DNA from: Purpureocillium takamizusanense | Taxonomy: Eukaryota > Ascomycota > Sordariomycetes > Hypocreales > Ophiocordycipitaceae | Assembly: GCF_022605165.1 (NCBI RefSeq) | Contig: NC_063076.1 | Span: 1,984,001-2,048,000, forward strand | Direction of reading: 5' to 3' | Length of the DNA stretch: 64,000 nucleotides | Shown here: positions 35,778-46,786 of the stretch, one piece after another | How positions within the stretch are numbered: the first letter of the stretch is position 1 | Layout of the letters: every line of letters begins with the position of its first letter | Notes under the pieces: generated by a model | Databases searched by the model: none | Told to the model about the DNA's origin: nothing | Seen by the model: the letters and a program-made list of their open reading frames with translations, nothing else | Program-made: the position numbers and the translations under genes

Positions 35778-37747
35778 GGTGACGACTGTCGTGGCCAGCG
35801 TCTTCGCGGAGAAAGTATGCCTCGCGGTCGATGGACGTGGCTACGCGACGGAGTGCGGCTCGGCAGGCGGCAGCGCGTGGATGAGCGTCAGAGTTTGGTG
35901 GTCGTGTTTGACTTTGGCAGTCTGCGCAGAGGATGGTCGTTGACCCTGTCCAAGACGATAAAGCGGGTGGTAAGGGCAATTGATTGCAGGCGGCGTGCGT
36001 GTCCGCATGCGGCAGCGTTTCGAAAAGCTGGCCGCAGGGTGCACAGCGGTTTGGGTGGAGCTTGCCGGTGACCTCATCGTGGCCCCACCACCTCCGTCAC
36101 TTGTGTAATACGCTGGCGAAAGCCATCCGGCCGCGGTCAAACACGCGGCAAAAGGACGCGAGGCCTGCAAATGACCACATTGTCATATCGGGGCGTTTGC
36201 GCGACGCCATCCAAGCCGTCTTGCCAGGGGATCACAGCATGGTTGAAACATGGTTTGCTGGATCGACTTGTGCGCAAGCTCGCAATGATGCTGTGCGAGT
36301 GCCACACTGGTGACGCCTTCATTGCCCCCAGTTGGCGCTGGCTACCCTGTACCGGAATCTTGCCTTTGTTTTGTGCCTGCAATCCACTTCAGCGCTCAGG
36401 ACAACCACGGGCAGGATGGCCTCCGATGTGGACGCGACAACGAGAGGATTCGCAATTGTGGTGTGCTTGGGATCTTGTAGGTGTACTGGAAGTCTTGGGC
36501 TCGGCGGAAGGAGCTTGTTGCCGCCCGCTATGAGATGCAGTTCGCCCTTCAATGCTTCAGAAGTCCCGCCTCAAGTGACGCGTCGGCATAGCATTAAAAT
36601 CTCGGAACAGTTGGGTTGCAGAGCCCATGGAGGGTTTTACGGGCTGCTACACCAACTCGGGCACTCACCGATGTCGTGTCACCGCGGCTGGCGAGGCGGC
36701 GCCCTGTCATGGGCCCAGAAAGGAAGACACACACTCTGTCAGTGGCTGGCCCGTTGCTATCGTCATCCCACGATTCTCGGAGCAACACGCCCGATCTTTG
36801 TTGCCGTCCGTGGCAGTTCTGTTCTCGCTCGACCGGGCGCTTCAACAAAAACAAATTGAAAACACCCGCTTGTGCAAGCGGCAGTTGGCGCTGACCTATG
36901 CCGGCCGGCCATCCGGACTTGAAACGTGCCTTGATCCTACTTTTAACCTTGGAAAACACTCGGTTCTGCCAGGTCATTGCCAGCTAGGAGCCCTGGTGGC
37001 TGAGATGCCCCTGCCATCCTTCAGGTGTGCTGATACTGCCTGCACAGAAGAGGAGCCTACAGGGTCTGCCAGCCAGCCACTGTGGGCGGGGCCCGCAATT
37101 GCCACAACGGGCCACATTGGCGAATCAGACGCACCGTACTGCGGTTGCTGGGTGGTTGCTCCCTGCTTTGTTTACCTCACGTCGACCCCATCCGCCTCCA
37201 GGGCAGCGCAGGGCGGCCCCGCGTCGCCGGTACTGGCCTGTACCTGGCTCCCCTCCGCCGCTGCCACGCTACGCCGCGTCGCCCACAGACTTTAGGTACC
37301 GTGCCGTACCAGATCCCACCCGATCGAAGTTAGGCCGGCCATGGAACGTCCTTCCCTGTTCATCGCAGCCGCCTTCCCCCTCCCTTGCTCGTCATCCCTC
37401 GGATCTCTTCAGTCTGCATCGAGCAGACTCGGGTTCAGGCTGCGACGACGCTGGCATTTTCTCGACAGCTCAACATCTCGCCGCGACATACCATCCTACC
37501 CGCCCCGATACTCTCCCTCGGCGCGCACACCACGCACACACGCATCCCTCACCTCGCTCATCTGTCCCGCGCGTCATAAGGGGGCCTCCGCATTCCAGCG
37601 CTGCATCACGCCACGGAACAATGCTCTGACGCCCGCCCACGGCGAATCCATCTCCATTGCCGCGCACCACGAGCCCACAGCAGCCGAGAGCAACCGTCGC
37701 GAGGCCCTGGTGACCGCGGCCCGCACCAGAGGGCGAGACATCCAAGC
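35778..37747. other. Divergent promoter, DUF155 gene / IQGAP
   Basis: About 2 kb between start codons. An ACGCGT core (MluI box-like) sits near 36580. The last 400 bp before the IQGAP ATG are pyrimidine-rich, probably 5' leader. Open frames up to 222 codons lack recognisable domains and I do not call them. Confidence 0.5.
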
Positions 37748-40700
37748 ATGTCTTTCCAACCTCCGCCTCTTCGCCATGCGCATACCGCCGACTTCGCCTC
37801 CAACAACATCCTCAACCGATACCCTTCCACCACATCCTCATCCGCGTCATCAGGCTATTCCTACGCGTCTGACCGCAGCCTCAACACCCAATACACATCA
37901 GCCTCCGCCAACAGCGGCCAGGCGTCGCCCCCCGTCCACAGACATAAGCGCGGCCAGAGCGATGTCCTGGCCCGCGCACGGCACTTCGAAGCAGGAGGAA
38001 TGACCGGCTCCAGCGGCGGCCAGATCGCCCATCATGGCTCTCCGCGCCCGTCGCTTCGGCCTCTTCCACAGGCCCCCGCGGCCTCCGCCAGGCGGTCGCC
38101 CGTGACGCCGCCGCACGCCTCTCAGATGAGGCACGAACGCGGCAAGAGCTTCGATGTTGGCAAGCTGTCGCTGGCACAGACCGACGGCGCCTCCTCGCCA
38201 ACGTCACCGTCCTCGCGCCCCCTGCCCATGCGCCCAAATTCTATGCTGCTGACTCGGTCCGATTCTGTCATGGGGGGCAGCACCGGCGTGCCTCACAACA
38301 ACTCCCTGCAGCAGGTTCACACGGCTCACATCGGCCGCCCCGATCTCGAGCTGCTCGGCCGCTCCTCCACCAGTCAGCTGCGCACACTGTCACGACTCGC
38401 GCATTCCGAATCCGCAGAGGATTTTGTCATCACCTCACCCGCACAGGAAGTAGTCGGCCTCCGCGGCCGGCGTCGCCTCCAGCGCGCAGACAAGCCCGAC
38501 AACACGCGAGGCTCCAAGACAGCCGGCTACGGTTGGGAGGGTAGGAATTGGATGGATAAGCAGCGTCAATTTCTCCAAGCGTATGAGTATCTCTGTCACA
38601 TCGGCGAGGCCAAGGAATGGATCGAGGACGTCACGCACAAATCACTTCCCCCCATCGTCGAGTTGGAAGAAGCCCTCCGCGACGGTGTGACGCTTGCCCA
38701 AGTCGTCGAAGCGCTCAATCCCGATAAGCGCTTCCGAATATTTCACCATCCCAAACTCCAGTATCGTCACTCTGACAACATCGCCATCTTCTTCCGATAT
38801 CTCGACGAGGTAGAGTTGCCTGACCTCTTCCGATTCGAGCTCATCGATCTATACGAAAAGAAAAACATCCCCAAAGTCATATATTGTATCCATGCGGTGA
38901 GCTGGCTGCTATACCGCAAGGGCATTGTCGACTTTCGCATAGGCAATCTCGTGGGCCAGCTGGAGTTCGAGCACCATGAACTGGAAGCGATGCAAAAGGG
39001 CTTGGATAAGTTGGGGGTCAACATGCCTAGCTTTGGTAATATGGGTGCAGACTTTGGCGTGCCCGAGCCCGAGCCCGAGCCAGAAGAAACGGAGGAAGAG
39101 CGCATCGACCGAGAACTCGCCGAGAACGAGGCTGCCATTGTCGACATGCAGGCGCAGATGCGTGGCGCGTTGCTGCGGGTACGTCTTGGAGACACGATGC
39201 AGCGGCTGTGGGACAGCGAGGAGTGGCTCGTCGACCTGCAAGCTCGCATTCGCGGCGACTTCACGCGTCAAATCATGGGCTATCGACTCCAGATGCGACG
39301 ATCCGCTATATTCGTGCAAAGCGCCGCCCGAGGATTTTTGGTCCGGCGACAACAGCAGAAGAGTGACAAGTTCTGGAAGGCTGTTGAGCCAGAAATTTTG
39401 GAACTGCAAAGCCTGATTCGGGCAAACAAGGCCCGGCACGAGGTACGAGACGTGAAGTCCATGCTCTCAGCGTGCAAGGGACCCGTCCGGGAGATTCAAG
39501 CTGTCTCTCGCGGGTTCCTGGTCCGCAAAAATCGCCTTGTACAGCAGCAGGAGTCCAAGGAGGCCACCGGATCAGTCCAGAAACTCCAAGCCCTTGCTCG
39601 AGGAATGCTGGTCCGGGCTCACCTCGGCCAAGACCTGCACCTGTTGGAAGGCGAAGGCTGTGCAATTGCTGGCTTGCAAGCCGCTGCCCGGGCCTTGCTG
39701 ACCAGAACTCAGATCGGCCGCGAGCAGGACGCTCTCCGCGCACACGGCCCGCAGTGGACGAAGCTCCAAGGCATTATTCGAGGTATTGCTGCTAGAGAGA
39801 GCCAAAAGGCTCTTCGCGCTGAGCTGAGGCAGGCTGCTCCCGAGGTCGCTCGGCTGCAGGCGGCGATGCGAGCAGCCGCTGTGCGTCGGAGTGTAGCGGA
39901 CCAGCTCGAAGCGCTGGACGGAAGCAAGGACGAAGTTCTCGCGGTTCAGTCCCACGTTAGGGGTATGCTGGAAAGGAATAAGGTCCAGGCCTTGCAGCGG
40001 CAGCTCACCGGCCACGAGGCCCAAGTGGTCAGCCTGCAAGGCCTCATCCGTGGCTTCGTCCGTCGCAAGCAGCACGCGGCGCTACTCGAGGAACTCAACT
40101 CCCACAACGAACACATTGCCGCCTTTCAGGCTATCCTCAAGGCCATGATGGTTCGCGCGAACGTCGACGACATTCTCACTGAGCTCATGGAAGAGGAAGG
40201 CTCCATTATAGCCATCCAAGCCGCAGCCAAAGCGTTCCTCGTCCGTGCCCGCTACGAGGAAAAGAAACAATACTTCAACGAGAACATGAAAAAGGTTATC
40301 AAGATTCAGAGTTTTGTCAGGGCTAAAGTGCAAGGCGAAGCGTACAAGAGTCTCACCACGGGCAAAAACCCGCCTGTCAATGCGGTAAAAAATTTTGTGC
40401 ATCTGCTTAACGACAGCGACTTCGACTTTAATGAGGAGGTAGAATTCGAGCGGATGAGGAAGACGGTGGTACAGCAAGTGCGTCAGAACGAGATGCTGGA
40501 GCAGTACATCGATCAACTCGACATCAAGATTGCTCTCCTGGTCAAGAACAAGATTACCCTCGACGAGGTTGTACGGCATCAGCATAATTACGGGGGCAGC
40601 TCTATGGGTATGCTCGCCAACTCGAGCATGTCGTCGGCGAACCAATTCGACCTCAAGGCACTCAACAAGAGCTCGAGAAAGAAGCTCGAATCTTATCAGC

Positions 40701-42831
40701 AGCTCTTTTTCAGCCTGCAAACACAGTCACAGTATCTCGCACGACTGTTCAAGCGGGTTCGTGAGCAAGGCACCGCGGATAAGGAGTGCAAGAGAATCGA
40801 GCTTCTTATGATGAGTCTCTTTGGCTACGCGCAGAAGCGACGAGAAGAGTACTATCTGCTAAAGCTCATCGCGAGGTCCATTCGGGAGGAGATCGAAGGC
40901 TCCGTGGTCCTCCAGGAGTATATCCGCGGCAACTACTTCTGGGCGAAGCTCCTCGGCAACTACACACGCTCGCCCAGGGACCGCAAGTACCTGCGGACTC
41001 TCCTTGGTCCGCTTATCCGCGATAACATCATCGAAGACCCAGCTCTCGATCTCGAAAGCGACCCTATGCAGATTTACCGGTCAGCTATTAACAACGAAGA
41101 GTTGCGCACTGGTCGCCCGGATCAACGACCGCTCGACGTACCCCGCGAAGTTGCCATCCGCGACCCTGAGACGCGACGCCTCTTCATCGACCATCTACGA
41201 GACTTGCGTGAGATCTGCGACCAATTCTTCCTGGCCTTGGAAGACCTTCTGCATAAGATGCCCTACGGCATAAGGTTTCTCTGCGGCCAGATGTTCGAAT
41301 CACTTTGTCAGCACTTCACTCGCGAGCCGCAGGAGAACTTGCTGCAGATCGTGTCTAACTGGCTCTGGAAATTCTACCTTCAGCCGGCTGTCACCACCCC
41401 TGAGCAGGTCGGCGTGATAGAGAAGTCGCTGAGCCCCCTGCAAAAGAGAAACTTGAGCGAGGTTGCCAAGGTGATTGGGCAAATAGCGTCCGGCCGGCCC
41501 TTTGGTGGCGAGAACATCTACCTTCAACCCCTGAATGCGTTTGTGGCCGAGTCTGTCGAGCGCCTGCGACACCTTACTGGCGAGCTCATCTCGGTACCGG
41601 ATGCCGAGCGAACGTTTGACATCGACGAGTTCAACGACCTCTATGCCAAGAACAAGCCGACACTGTACATCAAGATGACGGACGTTTTCGCTATCCATAA
41701 CCTTGTCGCGGCGGAGCTGCCGGCCATGTGCCCGAACCGGGACGATGTCCTCCGAGAGATCATGCAGGACTTGGGCAGCGCCAAGAACAACGAGAACGAG
41801 ATGAATGCGGCTGGCACGTCGGACATTCACATGTTCCTCACGCCCAAGCTTCACGATATCGAGGACCCCGAGGCGGAGGTCAAGGCGCTATTCATGGAGA
41901 CGAAGCGCTGTGTCCTGTATATCATCCGGGTGCAGACTGGCGCAAATCTCCTTGAGATACTGGTGAAGCCCATTTCACCAGAGGATGAAGCCAAGTGGGA
42001 CTCGATACTTCACGAGGACTTTTCGGATGGCAGCAACTCGCGAGGAGCCTACTCGGACGCCAACAAGATGGTGGACCTGACCAGGATGACTTATTACGAG
42101 CTCAAGCGTACTGCGCTTGAGAACGTGATGAGACTGGAGCAGATGGGCCGCATTTCAAAGCACAACTTTTATCAGGACGTGCTCAACGCCATCGCCAGCG
42201 ACATACGCTCCAAGAGCCGCAGGCGGGTACAGAGGCAGCGAGAGCTGGATGGCGTGCGCCTCACATTGGGGAACCTGCACGAAAAGGCAAAGTATCTTGA
42301 GCAGCAGCGGAAGAGCTACGACGATTACATAGAGCAAGCCATGGCGACGCTGCAAAACAAGAAAGGGTAAGCAGCCGCACGCACTTGTCACTGAAAAGCG
42401 GCTCGCGAAACGATGCTAACAAAGCCCCTCGCGTGTACAGGAAGAAGCGGTTCCTCCTGCCATTCACCAAGCAATACAATCATCAGCGCGAGCTGGAACG
42501 AAGCGGCCGGGTGCCCAAGTTTGGGAGCTACAAGTACAGCGCGCGGGCGCTCTCGGAGAAGGGCGTCCTCGTGTCTTGGAACGGGCTGAGCGACCGCGAC
42601 TGGGACAAGATCAACCTGACGATTTCGTGCGACGAGGTCGGTGTCTTCGCCATCGAGGGCTCCCGGGGCCACATCCAAATGCCCGGGGCGAGCGCATTGG
42701 TGCCCATTGAAGACCTGCTGCAGGCGCAGTTTGAGTCGCACCAGTTCATGAACCTGTTTGAGGGCAACCTCAAGCTCAACGTGAACCTGCTGCTGCACCT
42801 CGTGTACAAGAAGTTCTACCGGACGCAGTGA
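37748..42831 (+). CDS. iqg1: IQGAP-type cytokinesis scaffold (Rng2/Iqg1 family), two exons
   Basis: Scaffold that links actin, myosin light chain or calmodulin and Rho-GTPase signals at the contractile ring and septum. Exons are 37748-42366 and 42441-42831 around a 74-nt phase-2 intron (GTAAGC...TACAG), giving 1669 aa. The first 260 residues are Ser/Pro-rich and disordered. A calponin-homology domain spans about 268-394 (WMDKQRQFLQAYEYLCHIG to VSWLLYRKGI). Residues about 460-865 hold 14 IQ-like repeats (for example VQSAARGFLVRRQQ and LQALARGMLVRAHL). The RasGAP-related domain spans about 1035-1275. The RasGAP C-terminal domain spans about 1430-1640, ending LVYKKFYRTQ. IQGAP GAP domains normally bind but do not stimulate GTPases. 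The final exon is required for a complete C-terminal domain. A dead transposon lies about 350 bp past the stop. Identification is secure. Confidence 0.95.
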
Positions 42832-43186
42832 AGGCGTCTTCTTTCCTACCGTTGTGTTCTGACTCGTCTGGATACCCCCGCTCGTCTGGCATGGGCGCCT
42901 ACTACTACAACGTATAGAAGAGATTGCTCTCAATGGGTTGGGGAAGAGGTTTGCGGGAGTTTGGCAGCGGTCGAGGGGCATAAGCTTGGGAGTTTGCATG
43001 GCCTTGTCTTTCGTTTACATTTTCAAGGGACGGGACTGGACGGGAGCAATGACGAGAATAAGCACCGCATGACAGACGGACTGTATGTATGTATTCATGG
43101 AAGCGGGCAGTGCAAGGAAGTATCCTCTTGTGCACGTTGGAAATACAATATACACGCGAACTGAGGTGGGCTGAAGGCAGCTTGAC
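42832..43186. other. 3' flank of IQGAP up to the transposon
   Basis: 355 bp of tail sequence with normal base use (CA and TG frequent), in sharp contrast to the element that begins at 43190. No other structure seen. Confidence 0.6.
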
Positions 43187-43189
43187 TAA

Positions 43190-43222
43190 GGCCCTGCTCG
43201 GCACGCGCGGTTACGATAACCG
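43190..43222. repeat. Left terminal inverted repeat of the Harbinger element
   Basis: Begins GGCCCTGCTCGGCACGC and ends in the near-palindrome GCGGTTACGATAACCG. It matches the right end over about 32 positions with one single-base gap and a few RIP-type differences. The TAA duplication is directly to its left. Confidence 0.85.
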
Positions 43223-43453
43223 GGCTTTTTGAAAAGTGACTTTTTGAGAGGGCATAACTGCAGCAGGGGGGTCAAAGTACCCCTTTTGACCCGTTTTTAA
43301 CCCCTATCAGCAAGTTATGTATATAAGCTTCGCCGCCTGCCTAATCGGGTCAGCAATTAGATTCTGCCGTAGTCTACGGGGGTCTTTTTCGTATGGCTAG
43401 TCCGTAATGCCTTTAATATGCCCTTAAATATAGCACTTTTATAACCGTTAGAG

Positions 43454-44893
43454 ATGCCTCCGCGCTATAGGAACCGGTAGACTGCTACTCGTTATGTCGA
43501 CATAGAAGACGGTTAATAGCCTATAAATAGCGCTCTAATTATCGTGAGGGGCGATGCCGACGAAGAGACTGCTGCCGTTGCTACTATCGAAGAGATTGCT
43601 GCCGCTGCCGCCGACGAAGAGACTGCTACCGTTACTACCGACGAAGAGACTGCTGCCGTTGCTGCCGACGAAGAGATTGCTACTGTTGTTACCGACGAAG
43701 AGACTATTACCGCTATTGCCGACGAAGAGATTGCTACCCTTGCCGAGTCGATAGAAGAGATAGAGTCCTAGGCAATTTCGTAGTTAATTACGTCGAGTAA
43801 GGTAATAAAGCCGAAGACGAAGAAGACTATAGCTAAGGCGCTAGCGAAGCCGCTATAGTATCTATAGAAGCTAGAGATAACGATCTTATTCCTTAAGTAC
43901 CTATAGGAAGCCCGTAATAAAGGTCGTCTTGACTTAGATAAGAACGCTTAGTTAAAGATTATAATATTAACGATTATACCTTATTTAAAAGCCTACTTTC
44001 TATCTCTATCTCTCGACTAGACTAAGGACCGGCTACTTAACTATTATCGTAACCTTAAGAAGAAATACCGTTACTTCTTATAGATAAGGGATTATTATAG
44101 TACCGGCTCGAGCTATAATAAGGATATTAGTCTTATTACAGTAATAGATACGTAATAGATAGCATATATTAATAAATATCCGTAGTAGCTTTAGCTTCGA
44201 ACCTTTAAGTTACTTCGAGCTAGTCTATATAATATAGTATTTCCGAGGAATATGCTATTTAGCGACTATATTACTAAAGCCGGCGACGTTAAGGGTATCG
44301 AGAGAGTTAACTTAAAAAGCGACGGCGATAATAACGATCCCTTCGCTAATAATAAAGGCGATAACGATACCTTAAGTAGACCGGCGAGGTAGATATCTTT
44401 CGAGACCTTAACTCGGCCGTTATTATTAATAACGCTAGCGGTATTAATTCGAACGGACGTATTACGGTCGGAGGTATCGAGGCTCGAGAGGTTAAAATAA
44501 AAGGTAGAGGTAGTCCGGGCCTATCGTTAGGTAAAGAAGTTAGCTATTAACTTAGACTCATTAGAGGGCATTACGAGCTCGATAGACTTACTTACTATAT
44601 CGATTTATATAGCTACCTCGTCTATAGCTTCGGCGCTTAACTATAAGCTAGGCGCTAATAACGTTAAGGCTACGTTACGAGACTATTAAGTAATACTTAA
44701 GGTCTCTCTCGAGCGGTATCTTACCTTTAGCGAGGTTATTATAAAGCTATTCTATACTATAATATAGAATAGTAATAGAGATAACCTTATAACGAAGAAG
44801 AAGCTATTAAATAGGTAGCTAGGGCCGGATATAAGCGTTAAAGGAAGTAAGGGCGAAGACCGTAGTAAAGCTACTATAGGAGGTATAAATTAA
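43454..44893 (+). pseudogene. Myb/SANT-like protein of the Harbinger element (RIP-inactivated)
   Basis: One continuous 480-codon frame runs from ATG 43454 to TAA 44891-44893 if TAA/TAG codons are taken as RIP-mutated CAA/CAG. The first stop comes within ten codons. After an acidic repeat tract (43559-43744), the frame contains a Myb/SANT-like pattern. Pieces are LKYL.EARNKGRLDLDKNA near 43895-43950, LNYYRNLKKKYRYFL near 44036-44080 and YSTGSSYNKDISLITVID near 44095-44150. These follow the order found in Myb_DNA-bind_3-type domains, which help Harbinger transposases enter the nucleus and bind ends. No intact protein can be made. Confidence 0.75.
43559..43744 (+). repeat. 27-bp tandem repeat encoding DEETAAVAA-like units
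   Basis: Six full 27-bp units and a 24-bp partial unit, each starting GACGAAGAG (one starts ATCGAAGAG). In the Myb-like frame they encode nine-residue units of the type DEETAAVAT. The tract keeps more CpG and TpG than the rest of the element. Confidence 0.88.
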
Positions 44894-45239
44894 ATATAGC
44901 TACTTAGCTAATAGCTATTTATTATAATACCTATTTTTTTATTATTATTATAACGCCGCCTTTAATACCTTTACTATACCTTATTTTCTTCCTCCTATAT
45001 TATAATAACTATTGCCGTATATACCCTTATTCATTATCGCTTAAGCTATCGAGATATCTTTACCTTATAGCCTATATCTCCTTCGCTATTATATTATATA
45101 ACTTTAATATAGTCTCGCTATTTAGCTAGTTAATAGCCTCCTTTCGTAACTATTATAAATCGTTATCTAAACCGCCCTCGAATAAAGTATCTTTATCTCT
45201 ATCGACCTAAATAAAGTTCGAGAGCCTTATAACGGTATA

Positions 45240-45720
45240 TATAATATATATTTAATCTTAAAAGCGGTATTTAAATAGGTTCTTCTTAATAATCTTTTAC
45301 TTATATTTTAATTAACTAAATACCTACTCGACGATAACTTAAATAGAGGCGTAACGAAGATTAAAGAGCTCTTAGCTATCTTAAGGTTTATTACTACCTT
45401 AACGATCTTAATTATTAAGATAATAATAAACTCTAACTAACGGTATAATAATAGCCCTTTAGTTCGTAAAGCTAGAGTCGCTAAGATAATAACGACTTTA
45501 AGGTACTTTAAAGTTTATATTTATTACGAGACTATAAAGAAATATATTATTTATACTTCTTTTAGCGCTAACTAATATATATATAAAAGTTCTATTAAGT
45601 AAAATAGCTATTAATATATTTTAAGTAAGGTTGCCTTTTCGATTATAAAACTAACGTTAATATTACCTTCTAATATATATCGCTATTAAGGTATTATTAA
45701 TAGCCTTAATATAATTAATA
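45240..45720 (-). pseudogene. HARBI1-type DDE transposase core (RIP-inactivated)
   Basis: The minus strand keeps one frame with the DDE_Tnp_4 landmarks in order. FYNRKGNLT lies at about 45650-45624, RYYLSDSSFTN at about 45494-45462 and ELFNLRYASI at about 45370-45341, followed by VIVE and VF separated by TAG codons. Known Harbinger transposases have nRKG..SqN, YYL.DaGy, ElFNlRHs and iERvFG at the same spacing. The region where DGTH is expected reads NNT (about 45691-45705), consistent with G-to-A RIP of the first catalytic Asp. Many stops (TAA/TAG for CAA/CAG) make it non-functional. The gene must extend further both ways (roughly 45000-46250), but I cannot fix its ends. Confidence 0.8.
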
Positions 45721-46749
45721 AAGGTATAATACTTTAGGTTCCTTACGATCTTAAGAGATATAAAGCTATTTAGTAATAGCTTTACGAACCTTATATATAA
45801 TACCCTTATCGCTTCGAGTATAATATAGAAAATAGTTAATATAATACTTCTAGCGATACTAAAGAACTTAATTATAACCCTTTATATCTCGCTTTATATA
45901 TAGACGAATAGAAAGATTAAGACCTTTATATTTAATATCTAATATCGTAAGCCTTCGAGCTTAGTATTTTATTATAACTATTAATAGAGCTTTTAAAAAG
46001 TATCTAAATATATACGAAAGAGCTCGAAAAACTAGTCCTCTAGACCGTTAATAAGGGCATTAATATACTCTTAAGCTATAGCTAAGCCGCCGGTATTAAG
46101 GACCTAACGATCCTCGCTTAATAAAGGCTTTATATTAACGGTAGTTAATAAAGCTATAATGCCCGTAAGTAAGGCCGAAAGAGCTATTAGGAAAGTAAGC
46201 CTATAATATTATTAATAACGTTACTATTATAGAGATATAGTAATAACGCCGACCCCCCTCGTTATAGCTAATTTTATAGCTAATAATAGATTCTACCGCT
46301 CTATTACGTCGAAAACGATAGATTCTACCGCTCTACCGTATCGAAAACGAAAGCCCTATATTTAATTAGTCTTAAAAACGGCCTTTATCTTATAATACCC
46401 TCTTATACCCTCGAATATATATATAAAATATATTAAACGCGCTCGAGACCTCGATATATCGCGTCTCTAACCGGGGCGCGGTTAGGAAAGCTATTTTTTA
46501 AAACCGCGCCGCGGCGCGGTTATAAGAAATACCCGGTTATAATAACCGCGATCTATAAAAGTATCTTTTTTAGGTATAGTTGCTAAGACATTACGATAAA
46601 ATAGGCAAAGCGGCAAAGGGTATATTGAGACGCTTGCATAAATCGTGACCCTGGTCGATTCTACTTAATAGGGCAATTTTGAGTGGCTAAAAGAGGATAA
46701 GGGCGATTTTTCATTTTATCTGCGTCTAAAATTTCCCTCAACCGGGGCG

Positions 46750-46783
46750 CGGTTATTATAACCGCGGCGTGCCGAGCAGGGCA
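46750..46783. repeat. Right terminal inverted repeat of the Harbinger element
   Basis: Read on the minus strand it begins TGCCCTGCTCGGCACGC and continues GCGGTTATAATAACCGC after one extra base. TAA follows at 46784-46786. A further internal copy of GGTTATAATAACC is at 46535-46547. Confidence 0.85.
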
Positions 46784-46786
46784 TAA

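Larger units (their letters stand above)
43190..46783. mobile_element. PIF/Harbinger DNA transposon, full length but destroyed by RIP
   Basis: A 3.6-kb element bounded by TAA target duplications (43187-43189 and 46784-46786). Terminal inverted repeats begin GGCCCTGCTCGGCACGC on the left and TGCCCTGCTCGGCACGC on the right (inverted). TWA duplications and two genes, a Myb/SANT-like protein and a DDE transposase, are hallmarks of this superfamily. Both are recognisable here, the first on + (43454-44893) and the second on - (core about 45240-45720). Almost every CA and TG dinucleotide inside has become TA, while CG remains common. This is the RIP pattern. Stop codons in both frames are mostly TAA/TAG in place of CAA/CAG. 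It lies 3' of IQGAP and interrupts no gene. Non-autonomous now. Confidence 0.9.

Noticed and set aside
43544..43771. Stand-alone 75-codon repeat protein gene
   Set aside because: It is the intact repeat tract of the transposon's Myb-like frame, bounded by RIP-made stops.
43187..46786. Tc1/mariner interpretation with TA duplication
   Set aside because: TA alone does not line up with the inverted ends, whereas TAA on both sides does. The genes inside are Harbinger-type.
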